From the NCBI GenBank assembly GCA_023423335.1, contig JAFAFU010000084.1:105047-169046 (forward strand): a stretch of DNA of 64,000 nucleotides. Direction: 5' to 3'. Shown here one piece after another: positions 1-9,153 of this stretch (the stretch's first letter is position 1; the number at the start of each line of letters is the position of its first letter). The notes under the pieces are model-generated. The model was given only the letters and a program-made list of their open reading frames with translations. It made no database searches and was not told the origin of the DNA. Source of the DNA: Bacillota bacterium. GTDB lineage: Bacteria > Bacillota > Clostridia > Lachnospirales > Lachnospiraceae. The position numbers and the translations under genes were made by a program.

Positions 1-1146
1 CCGGGCAGATTTATCTCGGATATCAACCACAATCCGATTACGGTCACGGATATTGAAGGTTACGATATTCCTCAGGTAGATTTCAGCACAATCGGTCCCT
101 CTGATATTATGTATACGGATTATGTGGACCCCTCCCATCCCTTCAAGATCGCTTCCAAGCAGACGGTTACAGGGGATGCGGCTTCTCTTTTACGATATTA
201 CTATCTGGACTTTGCCAGCGGGAAGCAGGCGGATGCATTTCTTCAGGAGTATATCAGCAAGAATCCGACGACCTTAAGTGTTATGGAGCCCTTCCGGCTT
301 GGCACGGTTACCCTTCCGGACCGGCATACGAAAGAGGTCATAACAGCCGGCAACCGGATGTCCTATGACGGCTTTACTGTCAGCTTGGAAGCCGGTATGA
401 GCAACCTCTATCCCACAGATCCTGCCGCAGTAAACCCTGATATTGAGCTGGACGGCCATATCAGCGGACGGAAGCTGGAGAATGCGGTGTATACGGTTGA
501 TGCAGGGCTTCCGGCCTATGAAGTGGGTATGCTGGGCGGACTGTACTCTAAGATAAGCCATCTGCTGTCTCTGGACAGCACAAGGGCATATCAGGAGGCG
601 GATAAGACCGTGAAGTCGGTTGTGATTCCGGATGGGGTGGATTTTATCGGCAGCAGATATGCCGATGATCCGGACATAGGGTATTATTCCGGCAATAAGA
701 CTTTGAATTCCGCCGATATTGACCCTGACAGCGCATCCTTTGTAGTGGTAAACGGGGATGCTGTCCTGAACACCAATTTTAATGGTTTATTGGTGGCAAG
801 CGGAAATATCGTAATCGGCAATAATGTTACGATCAACGGAATGGTGGTCTCAGTAGGCTCCGATGCTTCCGAAGCAGCAACCGGCGGAAATATCACAGTG
901 GGAGATAATGTCACGGTCAATGGAAGATTGGTTGCGGTCGGAGATATAACATTGGGGATCGGAGATACCTTTAACGCAGCCAATCCGGAGGCTGTTACGG
1001 AAATTTTTGAGAAACACGGCGAAATACTGCGGAACTTATTCAAATATACGGCGATGTCCATTAATTTTACTATAGAGGAACAGGCGGCGGAGAGTACGGT
1101 AAATTTATCAGCTATGATTTCCTATGAGAATTGGCGGAAGAATTAA
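1..1146 (+). CDS. Partial hypothetical protein with beta-helix-like (bactofilin-like) repeats
   Basis: The frame is open from base 1, so the start lies outside the window. At least 381 residues are visible. No catalytic motif was recognised. The C-terminal half has repeated segments such as NVTINGMVVSVG and NVTVNGRLVAVGDI, spaced as in polymer-forming or bactofilin-like beta-helices. The next gene begins at or just beyond its stop codon, and two prepilin-like genes follow, so this is probably a component or substrate of a pilus-like or type II secretion-like system (inference from context). A minor pilin or PilX-like protein is possible, but its N-terminus cannot be seen. Confidence 0.7.
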   Translation, partial: PGRFISDINHNPITVTDIEGYDIPQVDFSTIGPSDIMYTDYVDPSHPFKIASKQTVTGDAASLLRYYYLDFASGKQADAFLQEYISKNPTTLSVMEPFRLGTVTLPDRHTKEVITAGNRMSYDGFTVSLEAGMSNLYPTDPAAVNPDIELDGHISGRKLENAVYTVDAGLPAYEVGMLGGLYSKISHLLSLDSTRAYQEADKTVKSVVIPDGVDFIGSRYADDPDIGYYSGNKTLNSADIDPDSASFVVVNGDAVLNTNFNGLLVASGNIVIGNNVTINGMVVSVGSDASEAATGGNITVGDNVTVNGRLVAVGDITLGIGDTFNAANPEAVTEIFEKHGEILRNLFKYTAMSINFTIEEQAAESTVNLSAMISYENWRKN

Positions 1147-1174
1147 CGCTTCGGAAGGGTGGTTTTGGAAGCGG

Positions 1175-1684
1175 ATGCAAGATAATCAGGGTGTTACCTT
1201 AATCGAATTAATCATTGTTATGGCAATTATAGGAATATTGGCAGCAGGCTCCCTCTTCGGTGCGAATATACTTGGTTATGGAAGCGCCAGGAGTACGGTC
1301 GTAAGAATTAATACAATGTTGGATGCAGTCCAGATTGAAAATATGACGAAGAGTAAAACCTACTATCTGGTTATTTATCGGGATGGCAGGGATTATTATA
1401 TCCAGGTGGAGGCAGGGACACAGGTAGTTACAAAGGAAAAGCTGAAGCTGGTCAGGGGAGAAATCGCCTATGAGACGCAGGAGGGGGATAATTATCTGGT
1501 AAGCGATGTTCCGGTTTCCGGGAGGAATATCAGCCCGAAGCTGGAGCTTTGCTTTAAGAAGGATACCGGAGGGGTATCCCCGAACAGAAATAATGAGAAA
1601 ATCAGCCGGATTGACGTGTCTTCTGCCGGCAGCGACTATACGATAAAATTGGTAGGACTTACGGGAAAGCATTATATAGAATGA
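1175..1684 (+). CDS. Prepilin-like protein with N-terminal methylation motif
   Basis: Type IV pilin or pseudopilin family. The N-terminus shows DNQG followed by VTLIELIIVMAIIGILAAG: the prepilin peptidase site G|VTLIE with Glu at +5, then a hydrophobic helix. The globular C-terminal part of about 130 residues is not recognised. ATG 1175 gives a 6-residue leader and lies behind a purine-rich stretch. ATG 1124 would give a 23-residue leader overlapping the upstream gene and lacks a clear Shine-Dalgarno site; the true start is uncertain. The gene probably forms one operon with its neighbours. The product would be processed at the membrane and built into a fibre. Confidence 0.75.
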   Translation: MQDNQGVTLIELIIVMAIIGILAAGSLFGANILGYGSARSTVVRINTMLDAVQIENMTKSKTYYLVIYRDGRDYYIQVEAGTQVVTKEKLKLVRGEIAYETQEGDNYLVSDVPVSGRNISPKLELCFKKDTGGVSPNRNNEKISRIDVSSAGSDYTIKLVGLTGKHYIE

Positions 1685-1699
1685 TGAGGTGGCTTAAGA

Positions 1700-2206
1700 T
1701 TGCGATTAACCGGGAATAACAAAGGAACCTCACTGATTGAGCTGATTATTGCCATGGCTGTGGCGGCAATTGTCCTCAGTATGATCATGTTTTTTATCAG
1801 CGGGGCTGCAAAGAGCTTTCGCCGTACCTCGGATGAGGTCAATCTTCAGATGGAGGCGCAGACGATTCTTAACCAAATGAATAACATTGCAATGGAAGCA
1901 AAAGGGATGGAGGAATATGTAACGTCTGAGGAAAGCAGATATACCTTCCAGTGCAATGGTGATGAATACTATACGTTTATATTTGCCGGCGCCGAGAATA
2001 AGCTGTACCAGGTTCAGACAACCGGCTTTACAGAGGCTCAGACGGCGGTCTATAATATGCAGGAAAATTTTCTGGCGGATTATATTACGAGACTGATCAT
2101 TACAGAGAACTCCGGCAATAAATCAATTACAATCGACCTGAGGCTGGCTCTGGGAAATGATAATTATGAGATTAAAAAGACAATAAAAATGCGGAATGCA
2201 AAATAA
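1700..2206 (+). CDS. Prepilin-like protein (PulJ/PilW-type)
   Basis: 168 residues starting at a TTG codon with a good Shine-Dalgarno site (GAGGTGG at 1685-1691). The leader is short and ends NNKG, followed by TSLIELIIAMAVAAIVLSM, a classical N-methylation site and hydrophobic helix. The segment after the helix (RRTSDEVNLQMEAQTILNQM) is like that of minor pseudopilins of the PulJ/PilW type. It starts 15 bases after the previous gene, which suggests co-transcription and joint assembly. No secretion ATPase or prepilin peptidase gene is visible in the window; these may lie upstream. Confidence 0.75.
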   Translation: MRLTGNNKGTSLIELIIAMAVAAIVLSMIMFFISGAAKSFRRTSDEVNLQMEAQTILNQMNNIAMEAKGMEEYVTSEESRYTFQCNGDEYYTFIFAGAENKLYQVQTTGFTEAQTAVYNMQENFLADYITRLIITENSGNKSITIDLRLALGNDNYEIKKTIKMRNAK

Positions 2207-2274
2207 GCATAGAATGATACGGGAAAATATTTAAGCCTTATGCGGATGACAGGGAACTTTTAGGAGGTGGAACC

Positions 2275-5200
2275 ATGAAGAATAAAGTAAAAGGCATTAT
2301 ACTTATTATACTCATTTTGGGAGTAGTTATTTTGATGCCCGGCTTCATGGAGAATACCATAAGGGCTGCGGATGAGGCAGAGTGGTCACAGGAAGGTACG
2401 GACGATTTTTACGGCTTCACGATCGTTGAGATCGTACCCTACAAGGGAATGGGTGAATTAGGATATTTGGTCGGAGGAGAAGAGCCGGTGAACGGGAATC
2501 TGATGACCTGGGAAGTAGCGCAAGGCGCCTTTTCCTTCCTTGGGGACGCTGTTAAGGCATATCCAAGCTATATTGAAAGTCCTATTCCGGCAAACGGGCA
2601 GCCGGCCTCAGGCTGGAGAGCGCCAAAAACATATGAATTGCAGAATGGTTATTACGAACGGGTTTCAAATGACCCCTGGTATAGTGCCTCCGGTTTGTTT
2701 ACTTTAACCGGAACCCAGTCCATCTATGAGTATGTTGCGGACGGAACAGGAGCTTATGCCGCAAAATTACCGGATAATTTTGACCTGGGTAATTTGTATG
2801 ATACCTGGAATCCCCCCCTTAACGCGAAAAATGTAAAAGCGTATTTCAGATACGGAATGCCGGGCGATACCTCGCAGCTGTTCAGCACATCACGGAGATA
2901 CCGGGCCTACAGTGTTACCGAAAGTAAGGATGGGGCGGGTAATCATAATGGAAATTATGATTATGATGTGGCGACCAGGACCTTCGTATTAAATAAGGGA
3001 CATGGGGCATACAATGTGCTGTTTGTCTCAGATAATAACGGAAGCTATTATATGCTGAAGGATTATGAGATTGTTGAGGATTTTTCCGGCGATTATTCCT
3101 GCGAGAATATAACCTACCGGCCTAAGGCTGCCGGTGAGGCGGGTAATTATAACCTGACCGTCTCTGACGCCCCCGGTTTTACATACGAGTCATATACCTA
3201 TAATTACAAATACAGATGGGTTCAGAGCGATACCGCTCTGACAAAACCGAATTACAGCCAGGAAGGGTCAGGAACCAGTCATCGTATATGGGTGAGAGGG
3301 CGTAAGGTTGTCAAAACCACCTATCAATTCAGATACATGGCACAGATTGTGAATCATGAATGGTTTAAGACGATGTCACTCGGTATTCCGGTGGAGCAGG
3401 TAAGGGAGTATCCGGTAAGAGTAATCACAATTACTCCGGCAGAACTGAATAACCCTCAAAATTATCATATTATTGATGAAGCCAATCTGTTTTACATCAA
3501 TTCAAAGTATGATACCGGGCATAAGCATATCGAGCTGTATGAAAATTACAGTGAGGAAGGACGAGCCCTTCCCAGCGATAAAAGGTTCTATAATAATCCA
3601 AGCAGACAGCAGGAGCTTTTAAATTTTGCAGTCAATGATACGAACTGGACGGTTACGGATAAACTGTTCAGGAAAATCGCCGGAATTGGCTGTAACAAGG
3701 CGGCAGCCATTATCAGAAGCACATATTTTCAGGAGGCTGTGAATGGCAGCGGTAAATACGGTGCCTACAGCATTAATAATATCAGTTATGGGCATCCGGC
3801 CAACTACAGCACCAGATGTACTTCTGTTAATCTTGCGAAATTATATATCATGCTGATTCAAAGGAATATGGTTGATTTCTATAATTCCTTTATGAATCCT
3901 GCTACTACCGGCGCAAATAACAGGATACATGAGGTCAGTAACGTTAATACGAATACGGTAAACAGCACCGGGTCCACCGGCAGCTTTGTACGTCCGGGCT
4001 CAAGCTATGCGGATAACTCCAATGCGGCGCTTTATTGGAATACGAATACCTTTCTTCCCATGGGGCTGAATGCGGACGGAGTTATGACCTACTATAGTTC
4101 CTATGCCGAGATGGAAGCGGCAGGTATAACAAATCATAATATGCTGAAGGACACCCTGGATTTGCATTATAATATTCTGATATTGCACGGCTCCGATTTT
4201 ATGTCGGGCAAATTTGATGATCCGATCGGCCTGCCTTCGGATGTATCGGGGGATGCAAAGGACCATATGAACACCGTGAATCCGGATGGAAACGCGGGAA
4301 ATAGCTTTACAATAGGGGACCTGGGCAATGTCATTACAAATAACGGCACCGGCTATGAAAATAAAGGCGGTGTGGCTTATCCGGACGGGAATTACGTGGA
4401 AGGGCCTCCGGAATCCAATGGACCCGGAAGTGATCCGGAAGAGATTCCCGATGACGGTACGGAGGGCAGCAACCAACGAACCTATAAAAGAGTGTTGAAC
4501 ATACAGCCTACCGCATACTTTACCAAGTCGGAGGAAAATATCCGGGCAATGCTGGCCGGGTTTGATGTGCAGATCATTCATATGACCAGTACACAATTTA
4601 ACGGCAGCATCGAGGATCTGAACAGTAAGTATGATGTCATTTATATGGGCAGCAGTATTTACGATAAAAGCTACAACCGGTTTAACCTGAATTCAACCGA
4701 AGCCTGGAATAATTTTACGGATGATAATCTGGACAGACATATTTATACAATTCAGGGTGATAAGATGCTTCTGAGCAATCCGAGCAATACGTTCCGCTAC
4801 CAAAGCAATGATATCACAAACCAGAAAAGGAATGAATTGAAAGCTTTCCTGGCCGCAGGCTATCCTATCGTCCTGGAAGCGAATTTGTATAATATATCAA
4901 ATGCCTCCAATTCTACCGCAAAGGTTGATCCGAATACCAATATATACAAATTTGTCAATGAGTCAAAAAGTAATACGAGGCTGATGAATTATGGAGATTA
5001 TGTCAGCAATGCAGTCCAGTTCCGCTATAAAATAAGGAATTATATGAATACAATCCGGCCGGTTATCAATCTGACAGAGCCGGTGATAGCCGCGGGAGCA
5101 TCCAGAAATTATATCACGATAGACCCGGCTACGGACAAATTAACGATCAGGTTCCAGCTGCTGCCGAAAAACGGTATTCCAAGTCTATTTCTATATGACG

Positions 5201-7170
5201 CGTATCTGTATCTGGATAAGAACGGAGATGGAATTTTTGAAGCCTCGGAGAACCTGGATGCAAGGTCAAGTGATGGTTCAAGACTGGAAAATCTGTTGGA
5301 AAGCAGATCCCGGATCTATACCTGTATCGTGAATATGTCCGCTCTGAATGGGGTATATCAGTGGAAGCTGCTGCTTGAGCGCAAAACGAATACCAATGTA
5401 CGCTCTGTCGTGACCGGCTACGCCTCTGTTGCCAACGGAAAAGAGTTAAATATTCTGCAGATTACGGATGACTCAACGAAGGTATATAGTCTGGATGAAA
5501 TGATACTGAATTCGAATAAATTGATTACGGATTATGCGGGGCCCGGTAAGCTTACGGATTACAGTCTGAATTTTGATACCTTAAATATTGATGAATTTGA
5601 GGCAAAGTATGCGGAAGCTCCCTATAATCCATCGAATCCGACGGCTACCAATAAATTGGCTAATTATCATGTAGTAATCTTTGATAATCCGACGGCATCA
5701 ATCACCAATACCAGTGCGGTACAAAATATCAAAGATGAAATCTCCTTACGGAATCTTGGTGTGATATTTACAAAGAACGCCCGTGGGTATACTGCCCAGA
5801 GTGAACTGTATAAAACTGCCGAAAACAGCTTTTTAAACGAATTCACCTATAATTATATGAACCGTTACAGTATCTCAAAGACCATGTATATCTACCGGAA
5901 TATGAAGGGGAATAATGACAGCGCGGACTTAGATCGGGATAATACCTATCAGACGAGCTATCTTACGAAGTCAAACGAGGGTACCGTGACGCAGTATCCT
6001 TATAAAATCAATAAAGCAATTAAAACAGTGGATAATTCCTACTCAGGATATGCTGCGATTGATTTTGACCTGACCAAGACCGTACCGGAGAAACTGATTG
6101 GCTGGTATTGCCTGTCCGATAAAAGAGATCCGCTGGTAAGGGAAGAATTCACCTTGGGCGCTTCAAATGAATTATATCAAGGGGTTTACAGCTCCTCACC
6201 GAATGATGTGAAGAATAATTACTATTTGTTCAGCAACGGGACCTGCCATTATACCGGTATCCGGCTTGCTGACGCGGATGTCAGCGGCAATGCGGATGAA
6301 ATGAAGCTATTTGTAAATACTATTCTTGCCTGCCATAAGTCGGCCTGGAACAGGGTGGTATCATCTCCGCCTGAAATCGTTATCACAAGACCGGTGCCGC
6401 AGCCCCAGGGTGACGGTACCCAGAAAATCATGATCCAGGAGAGTGATATGATAGGAACGGATTTTATACTCAGGTTTAAAGTCCAAAAGAGCTCCTCGAA
6501 TATGGATTTAACGGTTACACTGAATAAAGCAGGAGATCCGGTGATTACTCCGGTGAACTATATTTATCCTGTTGTGGCCGGTAATCTTGGCAGCGGGATA
6601 GCAATCAATAATACGGATAAAGTAGTACAAAGGGATGTGGAGTATGCCTTGAAGCTTCCCATGGATCAGCTTGCAGGAACCAATAAACTGACGCTGACAG
6701 CGGAAAACAATGTAGGGAACAGGGATACGGAGGAGGTATTTCTTGAATTTTCGCAACCTCCGGTACTGACTCTGTTAAAGCCTGAGCCTGTGGCGCATGC
6801 GGCGGCCCAATACATCTATGCGGACCTGGATTATTCCATTGATGCGGAGGATGAAGAGTATCTGTCCGGTGAGCCTCCCTTAAGCATTGAGTTTATGGTG
6901 GAAGCCTATTCGGCATATAGCCTTAGTTATACTTCGGGCACTGATAATTTATTGGATGGCGGACCGGACGATGTGGAAGAGATTCTATTAATACCGGATG
7001 ATCCCGCAAACGGACCGATCATCCAGGAGACCTATCAGCTTAATATTCCTGCCTACTTTATTAAGGATAAGAACATAAGAGAAATGAAGATTACGGTGAC
7101 GGACTCCTTTGGCCTTCAGGATGAGATTACAATCATTATTGCAAGAAGAAGCTTATTCCCTCTTGACTAA
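2275..7170 (+). CDS. Very large exported protein, DUF5057 family
   Basis: 1631 residues behind AGGAGGTGG. An N-terminal hydrophobic segment (IILIILILGVVILMPGFM) is a signal peptide or anchor. The stretch FYGFTIVEIVPYKGMGELGY resembles the start of DUF5057 domains. A second unit near residue 740 begins again after an acidic Gly/Asn/Pro linker (RVLNIQPTAYF). Aromatic-rich extracellular sequence follows, with Ig-like beta segments near the C-terminus (EIVITRP, NLTLTAEN-type strands). No protease, glycosidase or sortase motif was recognised. Position directly after two prepilin-like genes suggests a surface or pilus-associated role (inference). Confidence 0.72.
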   Translation: MKNKVKGIILIILILGVVILMPGFMENTIRAADEAEWSQEGTDDFYGFTIVEIVPYKGMGELGYLVGGEEPVNGNLMTWEVAQGAFSFLGDAVKAYPSYIESPIPANGQPASGWRAPKTYELQNGYYERVSNDPWYSASGLFTLTGTQSIYEYVADGTGAYAAKLPDNFDLGNLYDTWNPPLNAKNVKAYFRYGMPGDTSQLFSTSRRYRAYSVTESKDGAGNHNGNYDYDVATRTFVLNKGHGAYNVLFVSDNNGSYYMLKDYEIVEDFSGDYSCENITYRPKAAGEAGNYNLTVSDAPGFTYESYTYNYKYRWVQSDTALTKPNYSQEGSGTSHRIWVRGRKVVKTTYQFRYMAQIVNHEWFKTMSLGIPVEQVREYPVRVITITPAELNNPQNYHIIDEANLFYINSKYDTGHKHIELYENYSEEGRALPSDKRFYNNPSRQQELLNFAVNDTNWTVTDKLFRKIAGIGCNKAAAIIRSTYFQEAVNGSGKYGAYSINNISYGHPANYSTRCTSVNLAKLYIMLIQRNMVDFYNSFMNPATTGANNRIHEVSNVNTNTVNSTGSTGSFVRPGSSYADNSNAALYWNTNTFLPMGLNADGVMTYYSSYAEMEAAGITNHNMLKDTLDLHYNILILHGSDFMSGKFDDPIGLPSDVSGDAKDHMNTVNPDGNAGNSFTIGDLGNVITNNGTGYENKGGVAYPDGNYVEGPPESNGPGSDPEEIPDDGTEGSNQRTYKRVLNIQPTAYFTKSEENIRAMLAGFDVQIIHMTSTQFNGSIEDLNSKYDVIYMGSSIYDKSYNRFNLNSTEAWNNFTDDNLDRHIYTIQGDKMLLSNPSNTFRYQSNDITNQKRNELKAFLAAGYPIVLEANLYNISNASNSTAKVDPNTNIYKFVNESKSNTRLMNYGDYVSNAVQFRYKIRNYMNTIRPVINLTEPVIAAGASRNYITIDPATDKLTIRFQLLPKNGIPSLFLYDAYLYLDKNGDGIFEASENLDARSSDGSRLENLLESRSRIYTCIVNMSALNGVYQWKLLLERKTNTNVRSVVTGYASVANGKELNILQITDDSTKVYSLDEMILNSNKLITDYAGPGKLTDYSLNFDTLNIDEFEAKYAEAPYNPSNPTATNKLANYHVVIFDNPTASITNTSAVQNIKDEISLRNLGVIFTKNARGYTAQSELYKTAENSFLNEFTYNYMNRYSISKTMYIYRNMKGNNDSADLDRDNTYQTSYLTKSNEGTVTQYPYKINKAIKTVDNSYSGYAAIDFDLTKTVPEKLIGWYCLSDKRDPLVREEFTLGASNELYQGVYSSSPNDVKNNYYLFSNGTCHYTGIRLADADVSGNADEMKLFVNTILACHKSAWNRVVSSPPEIVITRPVPQPQGDGTQKIMIQESDMIGTDFILRFKVQKSSSNMDLTVTLNKAGDPVITPVNYIYPVVAGNLGSGIAINNTDKVVQRDVEYALKLPMDQLAGTNKLTLTAENNVGNRDTEEVFLEFSQPPVLTLLKPEPVAHAAAQYIYADLDYSIDAEDEEYLSGEPPLSIEFMVEAYSAYSLSYTSGTDNLLDGGPDDVEEILLIPDDPANGPIIQETYQLNIPAYFIKDKNIREMKITVTDSFGLQDEITIIIARRSLFPLD

Positions 7171-7255
7171 TCAATGAAATAAGGATACTGTTATTTATGC
7201 GGGACAACCGGTACGGATCGTTTATCCCACAGTAACAGCGGATTTGGAGGGCAGA

Positions 7256-7699
7256 ATGAAGGAACTAATCCGGAAAGTACAAAACCATATCATATACCGT
7301 AAGCTGGTCAACCGGGAGACAATATCCTATGCGATCGCCGGGGTCATGACAACGGCTGTAAACTTTGTCAGCTACGAAATATTATACCGCTTAAATTTTT
7401 CGAATCTGACAGCCAACTGGATGGCCTGGGTCATAGCGGTTACCTTTGCCTATATCGTAAATAAGCGGAGCGTATTCCGTTCCAAAAGTGATACGGTCCG
7501 GGATGAAACCTTAAAGATTGTGAAATTCTACGGTGCAAGACTGGTTTCTCTGGGAGTGGAGCAGCTGGGAATGTATATCTTTGTCGAGCGGCTTCAGGTA
7601 TACCGCTGGATCGTTAAGGCTGGGTTATCCGTAGTCGTAATTATATTAAACTATATCTTCAGTAAACTTTATATCTTTAACCAGAAGAAGGATGCTTAA
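7256..7699 (+). CDS. GtrA-family membrane protein
   Basis: About 147 residues with four predicted membrane helices (for example YAIAGVMTTAVNFVSYEIL, MAWVIAVTFAYIVNKR and IVKAGLSVVVIILNYIFSKL). The pattern GV.TT..NF..Y followed by AY..N...VF is typical of GtrA, a family linked to transfer of lipid-carried sugars across the membrane in cell-surface polysaccharide synthesis. ATG 7256 lies five bases after GGAGG; the upstream in-frame TTG 7244 would overlap this site. No glycosyltransferase partner is adjacent, so the substrate cannot be named. Confidence 0.85.
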   Translation: MKELIRKVQNHIIYRKLVNRETISYAIAGVMTTAVNFVSYEILYRLNFSNLTANWMAWVIAVTFAYIVNKRSVFRSKSDTVRDETLKIVKFYGARLVSLGVEQLGMYIFVERLQVYRWIVKAGLSVVVIILNYIFSKLYIFNQKKDA

Positions 7700-7914
7700 A
7701 AATAATCCTTATGCGAGGAACAAAGGCCCGGTATCGTCGGATCAGCTCTCCCTGTTATTTGCAGGAGGGCGGTTCGGACAGCTGCCCGGCCTTTTCTGGC
7801 GGCCGGAACTGTCCGGCAGTTTTAGAAATAAAGTTGCATTTACACCGGCTTATGATAGACCGGTGATAATATATTTGCTGTCTAAGAAGAATGAACTGTG
7901 GAGGTTTGTCATAA

Positions 7915-9123
7915 ATGGAAGATAAGAAAGCAATCGTAAAGCTGAAAAAGGGAGAAGGAAGAAGCTTAAAGGGCGGCGGACTCTGGATCTATGATAATGA
8001 GATTGATCATATAACCGGACAATTTGTGAATGGGGATCTGGTTCATGTCCATGACTTTGATGATTATTACCTTGGCTGCGGATTTATCAATACCAATTCC
8101 AAAATCACAGTCCGGATCATGTCCAGGGTTAAGGGACAGGAGATTGACCATGATTTTCTGGTCATGAGGGTAAGGGATGCCTGGGAATACCGGAAAGCGG
8201 TCGTCGATACGGAAAGCTGCCGGATTATCTTCGGCGAAGCGGATTTCCTGCCCGGTCTGGTTGTGGACAAATTCTCCGATGTGCTGGTGGTGCAATCCCT
8301 GGCGCTGGGAATAGACCGGAGGAAGGAAGAGCTGCTTGGGATACTGAAAGGTATTCTTGCGAACGAGGGAATTAAGATCAGGGGGATCTATGAGCGCAGT
8401 GATGCCAAGGTCCGGCTGAATGAAGGACTGGAACGGGTCAAGGGCTTTCTAGGAGAACCCTTTGATACCAAGGTCGAAATCAACGAGAACGGAGTCAAGT
8501 ATCTGGTGGATGTGGCAGAAGGACAAAAGACCGGCTTCTTCCTGGACCAGAAATACAACCGCGCGGCCGTTGCCAGGCTCTGCAGGGGTGCAAGGGTCCT
8601 GGACTGTTTTACCCATACCGGTTCCTTTGCCTTAAATGCCGGGAAAAACGGAGCGAAGGAAGTAACCGGGGTGGACGCCTCAGAGCTGGGAGTGGCACAG
8701 GCAACCGAGAATGCCGCCCTGAACGGACTCTCCGGGACGGTGAAATTCATCTGTGAAGATGTCTTTGAATTACTGCCCAGGCTGGAGGAACAGGGCGAAA
8801 AATATGATGTCGTGATTCTGGATCCCCCGGCCTTTACAAAATCCCGTAATTCCGTTAAGAATGCCATTAAGGGCTATCGGGAGATTAATCTTCGGGCAAT
8901 GAAACTGGTAAAGGACGGCGGGTATCTTGCCACCTGCTCCTGTTCCCACTTTATGACTCCGGAGCTGTTCTCCGAGACCATCGGACAGGCGGCTAAGAAT
9001 GTGAAGAAGAGAATCCGTCAGGTCGAATACCGTACCCAGTCTGCGGATCATCCGATATTATGGGCCGCGGAGGAATCCTATTATTTGAAATTCTTCATCT
9101 TCCAGGTAATAAACGAGAAATAA
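7915..9123 (+). CDS. rlmI: RlmI-like class I rRNA large-subunit methyltransferase
   Basis: 402 residues: an N-terminal PUA-like domain (VKLKKGEGRSLKGGGLWIY) and a Rossmann SAM-methyltransferase domain. Motif I is DCFTHTGSFALNAGKNGA followed by VTGVDAS; motif IV is VVILDPPAFTKS; CSCSH further on carries the catalytic Cys of m5C enzymes. Length and order match the RlmI/RlmK-like COG1092 family, which methylates 23S rRNA (C1962 in E. coli). The exact target here is not provable from sequence. The start is supported by TGGAGG ten bases upstream. folC follows 30 bases later. Confidence 0.88.
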   Translation: MEDKKAIVKLKKGEGRSLKGGGLWIYDNEIDHITGQFVNGDLVHVHDFDDYYLGCGFINTNSKITVRIMSRVKGQEIDHDFLVMRVRDAWEYRKAVVDTESCRIIFGEADFLPGLVVDKFSDVLVVQSLALGIDRRKEELLGILKGILANEGIKIRGIYERSDAKVRLNEGLERVKGFLGEPFDTKVEINENGVKYLVDVAEGQKTGFFLDQKYNRAAVARLCRGARVLDCFTHTGSFALNAGKNGAKEVTGVDASELGVAQATENAALNGLSGTVKFICEDVFELLPRLEEQGEKYDVVILDPPAFTKSRNSVKNAIKGYREINLRAMKLVKDGGYLATCSCSHFMTPELFSETIGQAAKNVKKRIRQVEYRTQSADHPILWAAEESYYLKFFIFQVINEK

Positions 9124-9153
9124 TAGATAAATTTAAGAATGAGGAGTTATTTT

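Noticed and set aside
4000..4596. 198-residue open frame on the minus strand
   Set aside because: Opposite the DUF5057 gene; composition typical of a shadow frame.
7692..7925. 77-residue ORF between the GtrA and RlmI-like genes
   Set aside because: Overlaps both neighbours, no ribosome-binding site, no protein-like pattern; the region only has GC-rich hairpins.
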